From: Clostridiaceae bacterium BL-3
GTDB taxonomy: Bacteria > Bacillota > Clostridia > Clostridiales > Clostridiaceae
DNA length: 64,000 bases
Direction: 5' to 3'
Assembly: GCA_902809985.1 (NCBI GenBank)
Contig: CADDXC010000002.1
Coordinates: forward strand, 310,001-374,000
Below, piece by piece: positions 37,695 to 47,190 of this stretch. Both the position numbers and the translations under genes were made by a program. The notes under the pieces were generated by a model. The model made no database searches. It was not told the origin of the DNA and saw nothing but the letters and a program-made list of their open reading frames with translations. Within the stretch, counting starts at the first letter, position 1. Every line of letters begins with the position of its first letter.

Positions 37695-39698
37695 ATGAAT
37701 GAGCTGGCTATAAACTGTAATTTAAAAAGTCCGCAGGCGAAAGAGTCAAAAGTTATTATCAATGTGGATAATAACTTAAAGCAAAAGCTTGTTTATAAGT
37801 ATATGATAGGATGTAATGGTGTATGGGATATCTTAAAGGATTTTACGAACGAGGAAAAAATTGAGTGGATTCCTGAGAAAGATGGAAAATATATATTGAT
37901 GGTGCAGGCTAAAAAAGTAGGAGGAAATAAGAGCTTTGATTATGTATCTAAGATGGATTATATAATAGGAAAGGCAGAGGAAAAGTTAATAAGCGGCATT
38001 TATATAGATAAGGACAAGCTTAAATTAGGAGACAAGCTTAATATAACAGTGGATACTACTAGATTTCCCCTTTTGTTCAGGTATTGGATAAGAATAGAAG
38101 ATGAATGGGAAATGATAAAGGATTATTCGGCAGATAATGTACTTTCCTGGGTGGTTAAAGGCGAAGGAAAGGGTGAAATACTGGTAGAATGCAAGAATAT
38201 AGATTCTAAAAATGATTTTGATGATTTTCAAAGTGCAAAATTTCAGGTATATTCTTTAAAAAATGTGGTAATAACTGATTTTAAATGCTTAACTTCGGAC
38301 CTTCTCGAAGACTCAGAACTGATTTTTCAGATAGATTCAGATCATGATAGTGATAGGACAATACTCTATAAATTTTTTAAAATAAGTTCTAATGGAGAAA
38401 CAGAGTGCATTCAAAATTATTCTACAAAAAGGATAGTAAGTTATGTAGAGAAAAAAAGTGGTGAATATAGACTTTTATGTCTGGCAAAAGATATATATTC
38501 CATGAATAAATTTGATGACAGGGCTGTTTTGAATTTTAGAGTCAAAAAATACAATAAAATCTATATAAAAAATTTTATTGCAGACATGAACTATCCTCAG
38601 TTGTGCGGAGTAAAGATAACTTTAAAAGCAGAGGTCATAGGTGGAAGGGAACTTTTATACAGGTATGTGATTGAGGGAAATTACAGTGAAGATTCCGGGT
38701 ATACTACCTGTGACAGTTATGTATGGGAAAGCAAACAACCAGGCAGATATAAACTTATCCTAATGGTAAAAGATAGATCTTTTCAGGGAAATTATGAGGC
38801 TATAGAATATCTAAATTATATTATAGATGAAAGAAGTAGAGAACCAGTTAAAATTGAGGGAATGATCTTAAATGTAGATAATCCTGTATTAAAGGGTAAA
38901 ACTATTAAGATGAAGGTGAATGCTTCTGGTGGAGTGGATCTCAAATATGGATTTTTAATAAGGAAAGAGGGGACTGAATTAAAAAATATAGATTATAGCA
39001 AAGATAATTTTATGGAATTTACTCCAGAGGAAAGTGGAAAGTATGAGCTGGAAGCGAGGGTAAAAGACCAATATTCCGATAGAGAATATGATTGTCATTC
39101 AATAAAAAGTATAGAGGTTTTTGACTATATTCCTGCCGTAATTGATTACATACTATATCCTGTGAAAGAGCTTTTCTTAGTAGGAGATGAAATTGTTATA
39201 AATTCTGTGGTGCAAAACACTAAAAATGTTGTTATAAAGTATGTACTCAATATAAATAACCATAAAGTGGAGGAAACAGATTTTGTTCCTCAGAAAATAT
39301 ATGCTTTTGTTCCCAAATACGGCGGTGTATACAGATTGGAAATTTTTGCAAAAAATGTTAAAAGTAAAAAAGAATTTGATTGTAAAAAAGAAGTATGTGT
39401 AGAAGTCAATGAAGCGCTCCCTATAACTAATACAAGAATAACCTGTGATAATTTGAAATTTAAATGTAGTATACCTGTGACCTTTACGGTTCATAAAGAA
39501 GGTGGAAAAGATGTTATGTATGAATTTTACGTCATGGAAAAGGGGGATTGGAATTTAGTACAGGACTACAGCAAAAAAAATTATTATACTTATATTCCTT
39601 TTAATAGAGGAGAGTATAAAATATTAGCCCTTTGTAAAAGTCAGCGCAGTAAAGTTTCCTATGAGGACTACAGCATATTCTCTTTTAAGACCGAATAG
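37695..39698 (+). CDS. Triple-tyrosine-motif repeat protein
   Basis: 667 aa made of about seven beta-rich repeats of roughly 95 residues. Each has a K(Y/F)xxxx..W..(D/N)YS..N block and a G(K/E)Y.L...(A/V)K motif, as in Y_Y_Y domains. No signal peptide or membrane helix, yet such domains are common outside the cell or in sensors. The next gene is a lytic transglycosylase, so a cell-surface or export role is conceivable. Function unknown. Confidence 0.75.
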   Translation: MNELAINCNLKSPQAKESKVIINVDNNLKQKLVYKYMIGCNGVWDILKDFTNEEKIEWIPEKDGKYILMVQAKKVGGNKSFDYVSKMDYIIGKAEEKLISGIYIDKDKLKLGDKLNITVDTTRFPLLFRYWIRIEDEWEMIKDYSADNVLSWVVKGEGKGEILVECKNIDSKNDFDDFQSAKFQVYSLKNVVITDFKCLTSDLLEDSELIFQIDSDHDSDRTILYKFFKISSNGETECIQNYSTKRIVSYVEKKSGEYRLLCLAKDIYSMNKFDDRAVLNFRVKKYNKIYIKNFIADMNYPQLCGVKITLKAEVIGGRELLYRYVIEGNYSEDSGYTTCDSYVWESKQPGRYKLILMVKDRSFQGNYEAIEYLNYIIDERSREPVKIEGMILNVDNPVLKGKTIKMKVNASGGVDLKYGFLIRKEGTELKNIDYSKDNFMEFTPEESGKYELEARVKDQYSDREYDCHSIKSIEVFDYIPAVIDYILYPVKELFLVGDEIVINSVVQNTKNVVIKYVLNINNHKVEETDFVPQKIYAFVPKYGGVYRLEIFAKNVKSKKEFDCKKEVCVEVNEALPITNTRITCDNLKFKCSIPVTFTVHKEGGKDVMYEFYVMEKGDWNLVQDYSKKNYYTYIPFNRGEYKILALCKSQRSKVSYEDYSIFSFKTE

Positions 39699-39775
39699 CG
39701 GCAGACTTAAGTTTATATACTTTAATACGATAAAAGAAGAGTAATAGAGTAATATATTTTTAGGCGGGTGAAATA

Positions 39776-40447
39776 ATGAGTTTAAATAATATAAATTCTA
39801 CAGATCAGGATAAGAATATCCAAAAAGTTTTACAGCTGGAGTTTATGACAGAAATATTCAAGCAGGCCTTTGAAAACCAGGATTCATTTCAACTTGTTAT
39901 GGAAAGTTTGACAAAAGCATTGTCAGACAGCAGTGGAAATATAGATATATCCAAACTTTCTCTGGATGATGAGGACTTGAGCAAGCTGGGATATGGAGGC
40001 GGACAAAGACTGAATAATATCTACAATAGTGTAAGAGATGACGTAAAAAGTGGAAATTCGAGTATTGATGAAGCGGTGGAGAGTGCTTCCAGAAAATACG
40101 GTGTGGATAAAAATTTGATAATGGCAGTTATAAAACAGGAATCCGGTTTCAATCCACAGGCCAAATCTTCTGCAGGAGCCATGGGACTCATGCAGCTTAT
40201 GCCTGGGACGGCTAGTGAATTAGGTGTGACAAATCCCTATGATGTAGAACAAAATGTAGATGCTGGAACGGAGTATCTGAGAAATATGCTCAATATGTTT
40301 GGAAATTCCAAAGAACTAGCTCTTGCGGCATATAATGCGGGACCTGGAACTTTAAAAAATAGAGGCGTAAATAGCAGCTCGGATATTGTCAAGCTGCCCT
40401 ATGAAACTAGAAATTATGTGCAAAAAGTTATGCAATATTATGGATAA
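39776..40447 (+). CDS. Lytic transglycosylase (SLT domain)
   Basis: 223 aa. The catalytic domain is at residues about 105-220: [20 protein letters not shown] with the catalytic Glu, [14 protein letters not shown] and [15 protein letters not shown]. The N-terminal 90 residues are helical. No signal peptide is visible, like other clostridial SLT proteins of this size. Cleaves peptidoglycan glycan strands. Confidence 0.9.
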   Translation: MSLNNINSTDQDKNIQKVLQLEFMTEIFKQAFENQDSFQLVMESLTKALSDSSGNIDISKLSLDDEDLSKLGYGGGQRLNNIYNSVRDDVKSGNSSIDEAVESASRKYGVDKNLIMAVIKQESGFNPQAKSSAGAMGLMQLMPGTASELGVTNPYDVEQNVDAGTEYLRNMLNMFGNSKELALAAYNAGPGTLKNRGVNSSSDIVKLPYETRNYVQKVMQYYG

Positions 40448-40479
40448 TTAAGTATATAGATTTAAATTTATAATTGTAG

Positions 40480-40525
40480 AATACAGAACTGCCGGATATA
40501 CTGTGAAAAGCGTTCTGTATTTTTA
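40480..40525 (+). terminator. Terminator after the transglycosylase gene
   Basis: AATACAGAAC / GTTCTGTATT with a 22-base loop, T-run. Confidence 0.85.
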
Positions 40526-40614
40526 TGCATTAATTTATTCAATTATATGAATCTTTAATAGCTTGATTTTAAGTGGAAAATACTATAGTATTAACGAAAA
40601 AAGGAGTCAGTAAA

Positions 40615-41331
40615 GTGGATAGATTGGATAAGATATTGGCCAATTTGGGATATGGCACTAGAAAAGAAATAAAATCAATAATAAAAAATGGAGAAGTTAA
40701 AATAAATGGGGCAGTTGTAAAAGATAATTCTGTGAAAATAAATCCCTATGAGTGCAGTATAGAAATTTCTGGAGAAAATGTAGATTATAAAAAATACATA
40801 TATATTTTGATGAATAAGCCTTGTGGAGTTGTATCTGCAACTTTTGATAATTTTGATGAGACGGTTATAGATATTCTGGAGCCTAAATACCAGTCTTTTA
40901 AACCCTTTCCTGTAGGAAGACTTGATAAGGATACCAGGGGATTACTCATAATTACCAATGATGGAAAGTTAAATCATAGATTGATATCTCCAAGGAGCCA
41001 TGTGGATAAAGTATATTATGCTGAAATAGATAGGCCTTTAAATGAGTCCGATGTTGATAAATTTGGAAAAGGTATAGTATTAAAAGACGGATATAAGTGT
41101 ATGTCTGCTGCTTTGCACATCATGGAATCTACTCAGGATGGTTCCAGGGCAGAGGTGACTGTACAGGAAGGAAAATTTCATCAAGTTAAGAAGATGTTTA
41201 ATTCTTTGGGCAAAAATGTAGTTTATTTGAGAAGAATACGGTTTGGCCCAATAAAATTGGAGGATAGTTTAGAGGAAGGGGAATATAGAGAATTGTCTAA
41301 AGAAGAAATAGAAAGTATAAAAAAAATTTAG
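40615..41331 (+). CDS. RsuA/RluB-type rRNA pseudouridine synthase
   Basis: 238 aa from GTG 40615, eight bases after AAGGAG; the frame also opens at 40573 but without a site. An S4 domain opens DRLDKILANLGYGTRKE; the catalytic motif is VGRLDKDTRGLLIITNDG with the active-site Asp, followed by KVYYAEID and EGKFHQVKKMF. Modifies one uridine in rRNA; 16S rather than 23S is my guess from similarity to RsuA. Confidence 0.9.
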   Translation: MDRLDKILANLGYGTRKEIKSIIKNGEVKINGAVVKDNSVKINPYECSIEISGENVDYKKYIYILMNKPCGVVSATFDNFDETVIDILEPKYQSFKPFPVGRLDKDTRGLLIITNDGKLNHRLISPRSHVDKVYYAEIDRPLNESDVDKFGKGIVLKDGYKCMSAALHIMESTQDGSRAEVTVQEGKFHQVKKMFNSLGKNVVYLRRIRFGPIKLEDSLEEGEYRELSKEEIESIKKI

Positions 41332-41401
41332 CCGTGAAATTTTTTAATGCATATTTATGTAATTATATAGATGACCCCATATAAAATAATTCATATTCTA
41401 C

Positions 41402-41515
41402 TTGATATTTTGTTTTAATTTTACTATAATGAATATGCAAGAATAAATAAAAGGAATAATAGCCCCCTTTTTATTTATGAGCAAACAGTCCATGCCCCAA
41501 TGGACTGTTTTTATT
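41402..41515 (+). ncRNA. Candidate small RNA (about 80 nt) with own promoter and terminator
   Basis: TTGATA (41402), 17 bases, TATAAT (41425) is a near-consensus promoter. The stem AAACAGTCCAT / ATGGACTGTTT (41483-41510) and a T-run end the unit at about 41515. The roughly 78 bases between hold no ORF with a ribosome site and include an unpaired AGCCCCCTTTTT run. Confidence 0.6.
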
Positions 41516-41713
41516 TTATACAATTATACTTTTTTTACATATACTGAAATTTTATCAATAATAATTAATGGAATGTATTTATTTGAATAATAAATACAAT
41601 ATAATATGCTATATTGTAAAAATATCTACAGTTTTATAGATTAATATTTTAATACGTGATAAAATTAAATAAAAGATGTGTTTATAAACATACATGAATA
41701 AGGAGTGGCGTTC

Positions 41714-42007
41714 ATGGGAGAATATAGATCCAAATTAGAAAGTAAGCAGATGGATTATCTATGTGAGGCGGTATTGTGCTTAAAAACAAAAGAGGAATGT
41801 TATAGATTTTTTGATGATATATGTACGATAAACGAAATAAAATCTTTGGAACAGAGACTTCAGGTAGCCAAAATGCTCAGCAATAAAAAGACATATTTAG
41901 ATATTGCAGCTGCAACAGGAGCCAGCACTGCTACGATAAGCAGAGTGAATAGATGTCTTAATTATGGAAGTGATGGGTATAAAATAGTATTGGGAAGGCT
42001 TAAGTAA
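41714..42007 (+). CDS. YerC/YecD TrpR-like regulator
   Basis: 97 aa from ATG 41714, eight bases after AAGGAG. DICTINEIKSLEQRLQVAKML and YLDIAAATGASTATISRVNRCL form the TrpR-type helix-turn-helix of the YerC family. Often beside pcrA-ligA in Firmicutes, as here. Target unknown. Confidence 0.9.
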   Translation: MGEYRSKLESKQMDYLCEAVLCLKTKEECYRFFDDICTINEIKSLEQRLQVAKMLSNKKTYLDIAAATGASTATISRVNRCLNYGSDGYKIVLGRLK

Positions 42008-42034
42008 AATATTTTTAGTATAAGTAAAATTTTT

Positions 42035-42066
42035 AGATGTGTTGATGGGGGTCAGCACATTTTTTA
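42035..42066 (+). terminator. Terminator after yerC-like gene
   Basis: ATGTGTTGA / TCAGCACAT stem and a T-run. Confidence 0.75.
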
Positions 42067-42181
42067 TGTCTTATATGATTAAAGTACTGCTAAAATGTTA
42101 TAATATTAGACATGAAGCAGATATACGTATACAGTTTAGATTAAAGATATAGATCTATATCTATAAATAGGAGTGAATTTT

Positions 42182-44422
42182 ATGGATTTGAAAAATCTTT
42201 TGAACCGGGAACAGTATGAAGCAGTAGCAGCGGTAGACGGTCCACTGCTGATCTTAGCTGGAGCAGGATCAGGTAAAACGAGAGTCCTTACCTATAGAGT
42301 GGCCCATATGATTAAAGATTTAAATATATATCCTTCAAAAATATTGGCCATAACTTTTACCAACAAGGCTGCCGGAGAGATGAAAGATAGGATAAAGGAA
42401 CTTGTTGGAGATGAAGTGGAAGGTATGTGGATATCTACGTTTCATTCAAGCTGTGTGAGAATATTGAGAAGAGAAATAGATAAACTTGGATATAATAAAA
42501 ATTTTGCCATATATGACAGCTATGATCAGAAGGTGCTTATAAAGCAGTGCATGGAGGAATTGAATATAAATGACAAGGATATAACAGATAGGGAGATAAT
42601 AAATAAAATTAGTGGACAAAAGGATATTTTAGTATCTCCGGAGCAGTTCAAAAGAGAAAATGAGGGAAATTTTAGAATTAATAAAATTGCAGATGTCTAT
42701 TTGTTGTATCAAAAAAAGTTAAAAGATAATAATGCTTTGGATTTTGATGATCTTATATATAAAACTGTGCAGCTTTTTAAGGAGCATCCGGATGTACTGG
42801 AGTTTTACCAGAGAAAATTTGAGTATATAATGGTGGATGAGTACCAGGATACTAACAGGTCCCAGTATGAATTTGTCAAATTATTGGCTCAGGGGCATAA
42901 AAATATATGTGTAGTTGGAGATGATGATCAATGTATTTATGCCTGGAGAGGAGCGGATGTGAGAAATATTTTGGATTTTGAACAGGATTATCCAAATGCG
43001 AAGGTGATAAAGTTAGAACAAAATTATAGATCAAAGGGGAATATATTAAAGGCGGCCAATGATGTTATAAGCAATAATTCCAATAGAAAGAAAAAAGTGC
43101 TTAGGACTGAAAGTGAAAATGGAGACAAGATAAAATTGTACAGGGCTTATTCTGATCTTGAGGAAGGAAGATATGTGGCATTTAAGATAAGAGATATGGT
43201 GAATAGAGATGAAAAAAGACAATATAAGGATTTTGCGGTGCTTTACAGAACCAATGCCCAGTCACGTATTTTTGAAGATGCTTTTATGAAATCCAATATA
43301 CCTTATAGAATAATTGGAGGACTTAAGTTCTATGATAGAAAAGAAATAAAAGATATTATGGCATATCTGAAATTTATAAATAATCCACTGGATGATATAA
43401 GCTTGAGGAGGATAATAAATGTACCCAAGAGGAATATAGGAGATTCTACAGTACAAAAGATACAGGGTTTTGCCAATTCTATGGAAGAATCTCTGTACAA
43501 TGTGATTTTGGATGTGGACGAAGTATCAAATTTATCCAAGAGAAGTATTAATTCTATAAAAAAATTTGTAAGTATAATAAACAGCTTTATCAAAAGTAGG
43601 GATAAAATACCTGTTTCCAGTCTCATAAGGGAAATACTGGATATAACAGGATATTTGGATGAACTCAAAGACAGCAAGGAGGCAGACAGTATAAGTAGGG
43701 TGGAAAATCTTAAAGAACTCGTATCGGCTGCTTCTGAGTTTGAAACTACTTCAGAAGATACTTCACTTTCTGCATTTTTGGAGAAAGTGACCCTTGTTTC
43801 AGATATAGATAATTTTGATGACAATGCTGATTCTGTTGTACTCATGACTGTACACAGCGCGAAAGGGCTGGAATTTCCGGTAGTATTTATGGTTGGGATG
43901 GAAAATGGAATATTTCCGGGAATGCAGTCGTTGGATAGTGCCAAGGAAATGGAGGAGTCCAGAAGGCTCTGCTACGTGGGTATAACCAGGGCAAAAGAAC
44001 AGCTTTATATGACTTCTGCTGAAACAAGAAGGGTATTTGGCAGGACAGTTTCATATCAGCAGTCTGATTTTGTAGATGAAATATCCCGCGAACTGAAGGA
44101 ATATGATACTGTAAAGGAAAATAATATTAATAGTTATTCAAATAGGGTTTTGAATAATAATGCTTTTTTATGGAAGAAAAAGGCGGTTTCTAGCAATTTA
44201 TCAGAGGCTGCAGGAATTTCTGCTGAAAGAGATGTTCCTGGTGACAAGTATTTAAAGCCTGAAGGTATAAAAGAGGGTATAAAGGTAAGACATAGTAAAT
44301 TTGGGGTAGGAACTATTGTCAGCATATCAAAAAGTGGAAGTGACATAAAGCTCACTATAGTTTTTGACAAAATGGGAATAAAAAATTTGATGTATGGGAT
44401 AGTGCCATTGGAAGCTGTATAG
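42182..44422 (+). CDS. pcrA: ATP-dependent DNA helicase PcrA/UvrD
   Basis: 746 aa from ATG 42182, behind TAGGAG. SF1 motifs: Q motif LNREQYEAV, Walker A GAGSGKT (27-33), AITFTNKAAGEMK, Walker B VDEYQDTN, GDDDQCIYAWRGAD, QNYRS, VMTVHSAKGLEF-like LMTVHSAKGLEFPVV and YVGITRA. A 3'-5' translocase used in repair and replication. Its C-terminal tail ends with the Tudor-like KVRHSKFGVGTIVSI. Followed 33 bases later by ligA. Confidence 0.95.
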   Translation: MDLKNLLNREQYEAVAAVDGPLLILAGAGSGKTRVLTYRVAHMIKDLNIYPSKILAITFTNKAAGEMKDRIKELVGDEVEGMWISTFHSSCVRILRREIDKLGYNKNFAIYDSYDQKVLIKQCMEELNINDKDITDREIINKISGQKDILVSPEQFKRENEGNFRINKIADVYLLYQKKLKDNNALDFDDLIYKTVQLFKEHPDVLEFYQRKFEYIMVDEYQDTNRSQYEFVKLLAQGHKNICVVGDDDQCIYAWRGADVRNILDFEQDYPNAKVIKLEQNYRSKGNILKAANDVISNNSNRKKKVLRTESENGDKIKLYRAYSDLEEGRYVAFKIRDMVNRDEKRQYKDFAVLYRTNAQSRIFEDAFMKSNIPYRIIGGLKFYDRKEIKDIMAYLKFINNPLDDISLRRIINVPKRNIGDSTVQKIQGFANSMEESLYNVILDVDEVSNLSKRSINSIKKFVSIINSFIKSRDKIPVSSLIREILDITGYLDELKDSKEADSISRVENLKELVSAASEFETTSEDTSLSAFLEKVTLVSDIDNFDDNADSVVLMTVHSAKGLEFPVVFMVGMENGIFPGMQSLDSAKEMEESRRLCYVGITRAKEQLYMTSAETRRVFGRTVSYQQSDFVDEISRELKEYDTVKENNINSYSNRVLNNNAFLWKKKAVSSNLSEAAGISAERDVPGDKYLKPEGIKEGIKVRHSKFGVGTIVSISKSGSDIKLTIVFDKMGIKNLMYGIVPLEAV

Positions 44423-44455
44423 GGTGTACTCCCAGTTTACTTATGAGGTGATCTG

Positions 44456-46453
44456 ATGAATGATGATATTGTGCATAAGATGAATGAAATTATAAAAGAG
44501 TTAAATAGATATGCCTACGAATACTATGTTGAGGATAATCCGAGTATTTCCGATAAAGAGTATGATATGAAATACGATGAACTTGTAAAATTGGAAAGGG
44601 ATACTGGAATTGTTTTTCCCTATTCTCCTACACAGAGGGTGGGGGATACTGTGCTGTCTCAGTTTCAAAAATACATACATAAAGGCAGATTGTGGAGTCT
44701 TGACAAAGCTCAGAGCGTAAATGCCATAGAAGAGTGGCACAGGAGAAATGAAAGAATTGTAAATAATTATAACTTAACTCATGAGGATAAATTGCCAGAG
44801 CTTAAATATGTGCTGACTAAAAAGTTTGATGGACTTACGATAAACTGCACCTATGATGAAAGAGGAATGCTGATAAAAGCAGCTACTAGAGGCACGGGTA
44901 TTGTTGGAGAGGATATAACTGCCCAGGCAAAGACCATAAAGTCTCTTCCCCTCAAAATAGACAATAACAGTCTGGTTGAAATACACGGGGAAGCTGTTAT
45001 GACTAAAAAAGCTTTTGAACAGTACAATAAAAAAGCGAAGACTCCACTTAAAAATCTCAGAAACGGTGCTGCGGGGGCTCTTAGAAACTTGAATATAAAA
45101 GAGACGGCCAGGAGAAATCTTTCAGCCTTTTTTTATGATGTGGGATATAATGAAGGCAGACCCTTTAAAAGTTATGTGGAGATGATGAATTTTATAAGGG
45201 AAATGGGACTGCCGCAGGACAGCTATCTTAAGATATGTACCAATATGGATGAGATAAAAAATGAGCTGGAGTATGTACACAGTATAAGAAATGAACTTCA
45301 GTATGATATAGATGGAGTAGTAATAGTAATAGATGATATGAGAACAAGAGAAATTCTAGGATATACCATTAAGTTCCCAAAGTGGGCCATAGCTTATAAG
45401 TTTGAGGCAGAGGAGATTACCACACAGCTTTTAGATGTTGAGTGGAATGTAGGTCGCAGCGGGAGGGTGACACCTACAGCCATTTTGGAGCCGGTGGAAT
45501 TAGGCGGAGCTACAGTAAAAAGGGCTACTTTGAATAATATGGATGATATAAGGAGAAAGGGAATAAAAATAGGATGCAGGGTGTTTGTAAGAAGATCCAA
45601 TGATGTGATTCCGGAAATTACGGCGGTGGTGGAAGATGGTGAAGCGGATAAGACTGTGGATATAGAAGTCCCTGAAAAGTGTCCATACTGTGGTAGTAAA
45701 CTTATAAAGGATGGTGTGCATTATTTTTGTGAAAATACGCTTTCCTGCAAACCTCAGATGGTAAAAAGCATAGTTCATTTTGGAAGCAGAGAGGCAATGG
45801 ATATAGAGGGATTCAGCGAAAAAACTGCAGGGCAGCTTTTCGAAAAATTAAATATAAAATCCATAGCTGATTTGTATAGAATTCAAAAAGAGGATCTAAT
45901 GACCTTAGATAAATTTGGAGAAAAAAAATCCCAAAATCTTATAAATGCCATAGAAAAAAGTAAAAATTGTGATCTGTCCTCATTTATATATGCCCTTGGA
46001 ATACCGAATGTGGGCAAAAAAACTGCCACTGATCTGTGTAAAAAATTTAATAGATTGAGAGATATCCGAAAGGCTGAACTGGAAGATCTTGTATCAATTC
46101 CGGATATAGGTGAAACGGTGGCAAAAGGTATAATAGAATTTTTTAAACAGGACAATATAATAGAGAGCATAGATGAATTATTGAAATTAGGTATTAAACC
46201 ACATTTTGAGAGTATTAATGTAGAGGAAAATGTATTTAAGGGAAAAACGGTAGTGGTCACAGGAACTTTAAAAAACTATACGAGAATGGGCATAAAAGAA
46301 AAATTGGAATCTCTAGGAGCTAAGGTTTCCGGCAGTGTAAGTAAAAAGACAGATTATGTCATAGCAGGTGAATCTACTGGAAGTAAATATGAAAAGGCAA
46401 TTCAATTTGGAGTAAAAATAATTGATGAAAATCAATTTGAAAATATGCTGTGA
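44456..46453 (+). CDS. ligA: NAD+-dependent DNA ligase, divergent
   Basis: 665 aa, family length. Adenylation motif KFDG with lysine 123 in [10 protein letters not shown]; other blocks are [42 protein letters not shown], a C4 zinc finger ([13 protein letters not shown]), helix-hairpin-helix repeats ([12 protein letters not shown]) and a C-terminal BRCT domain. [10 protein letters not shown] replaces the usual SLDNAF and KFDG the usual KIDG, so it is a divergent branch; another LigA may exist. Coupled to pcrA. Confidence 0.93.
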   Translation: MNDDIVHKMNEIIKELNRYAYEYYVEDNPSISDKEYDMKYDELVKLERDTGIVFPYSPTQRVGDTVLSQFQKYIHKGRLWSLDKAQSVNAIEEWHRRNERIVNNYNLTHEDKLPELKYVLTKKFDGLTINCTYDERGMLIKAATRGTGIVGEDITAQAKTIKSLPLKIDNNSLVEIHGEAVMTKKAFEQYNKKAKTPLKNLRNGAAGALRNLNIKETARRNLSAFFYDVGYNEGRPFKSYVEMMNFIREMGLPQDSYLKICTNMDEIKNELEYVHSIRNELQYDIDGVVIVIDDMRTREILGYTIKFPKWAIAYKFEAEEITTQLLDVEWNVGRSGRVTPTAILEPVELGGATVKRATLNNMDDIRRKGIKIGCRVFVRRSNDVIPEITAVVEDGEADKTVDIEVPEKCPYCGSKLIKDGVHYFCENTLSCKPQMVKSIVHFGSREAMDIEGFSEKTAGQLFEKLNIKSIADLYRIQKEDLMTLDKFGEKKSQNLINAIEKSKNCDLSSFIYALGIPNVGKKTATDLCKKFNRLRDIRKAELEDLVSIPDIGETVAKGIIEFFKQDNIIESIDELLKLGIKPHFESINVEENVFKGKTVVVTGTLKNYTRMGIKEKLESLGAKVSGSVSKKTDYVIAGESTGSKYEKAIQFGVKIIDENQFENML

Positions 46454-46545
46454 ATATTTACAAAACAATCGAAGAGAGTTAATATAAAAATAGTTTTGAT
46501 TTATGATAAAATTAAACTTCAGGTAAAGAACCTGTGGAGGAAAAA

Positions 46546-46815
46546 ATGAAAAGAACAATAAGTTTACTAGGATGGATAGGTGTTATATTCACTATTATTG
46601 CATTGGTATTGACACTTCTTACTACATATCATTTTACATATGTAAAGTATTTTAATGATTATTATATGCTGCAGTGGAGTATATTTGGTACTATGATAAT
46701 ATGGGCTGTGAATATGATCATTTTTAGAAGTAATTTTAAAAATATAGTATATCCTATAACTTGCGTGATAATAGCTTGTGTGACTATGTTTTTTATGTAC
46801 ATGAAGGTATTTTGA
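46546..46815 (+). CDS. Small membrane protein (89 aa)
   Basis: ATG 46546 follows GTGGAGG. Three membrane helices (about 5-25, 38-56 and 66-86), aromatic-rich, no family known. Ends before a bidirectional terminator. Confidence 0.65.
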   Translation: MKRTISLLGWIGVIFTIIALVLTLLTTYHFTYVKYFNDYYMLQWSIFGTMIIWAVNMIIFRSNFKNIVYPITCVIIACVTMFFMYMKVF

Positions 46816-46826
46816 TGTTTTTAAAT

Positions 46827-46857
46827 AAGACAATCTTAAAGATTGCCTTATTTTTTT
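46827..46857. terminator. Bidirectional terminator between convergent small genes
   Basis: AAGACAATCT / AGATTGCCTT (one G-T pair) and T-run; A-rich text on the other side serves the minus gene. Confidence 0.8.
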
Positions 46858-47015
46858 GATGTAAGCATATGTACATATTGAGTTAATTTTTCCAGCAGGT
46901 AATTTTTATATTTTAGCTGTGATAAGACTTGTTTGACAGTTATAAATCCCCAGATTAAGACGAATATGACAGTACACATAGTCAAAATACCTAAAACTTC
47001 TATTACAAGTAACAT
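46848..47015 (-). CDS. Small single-span membrane protein (55 aa)
   Basis: Minus-strand ATG at 47015 has GGAGGAGTG seven bases upstream. One hydrophobic segment (VLGILTMCTVIFVLIWGFI), then KQVLSQLKYKNYLLEKL. The stop overlaps the shared terminator. The strong ribosome site makes it a real gene; no family known. Confidence 0.65.
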   Translation of the reverse strand: MLLVIEVLGILTMCTVIFVLIWGFITVKQVLSQLKYKNYLLEKLTQYVHMLTSKK

Positions 47016-47190
47016 TTTACACTCCTCCGTATAATTAAAATCTTAAGGATACAAAAGCGCTTAAAACATACGTGAACATTATATCATAAAAAATTTATAT
47101 TAAAAATATTATAATATAATCTGATTATTTTTGTAATAACTGACAATAATTTAAACTGTATTTTATTATCGTGAAAATAAGGAGATATAT

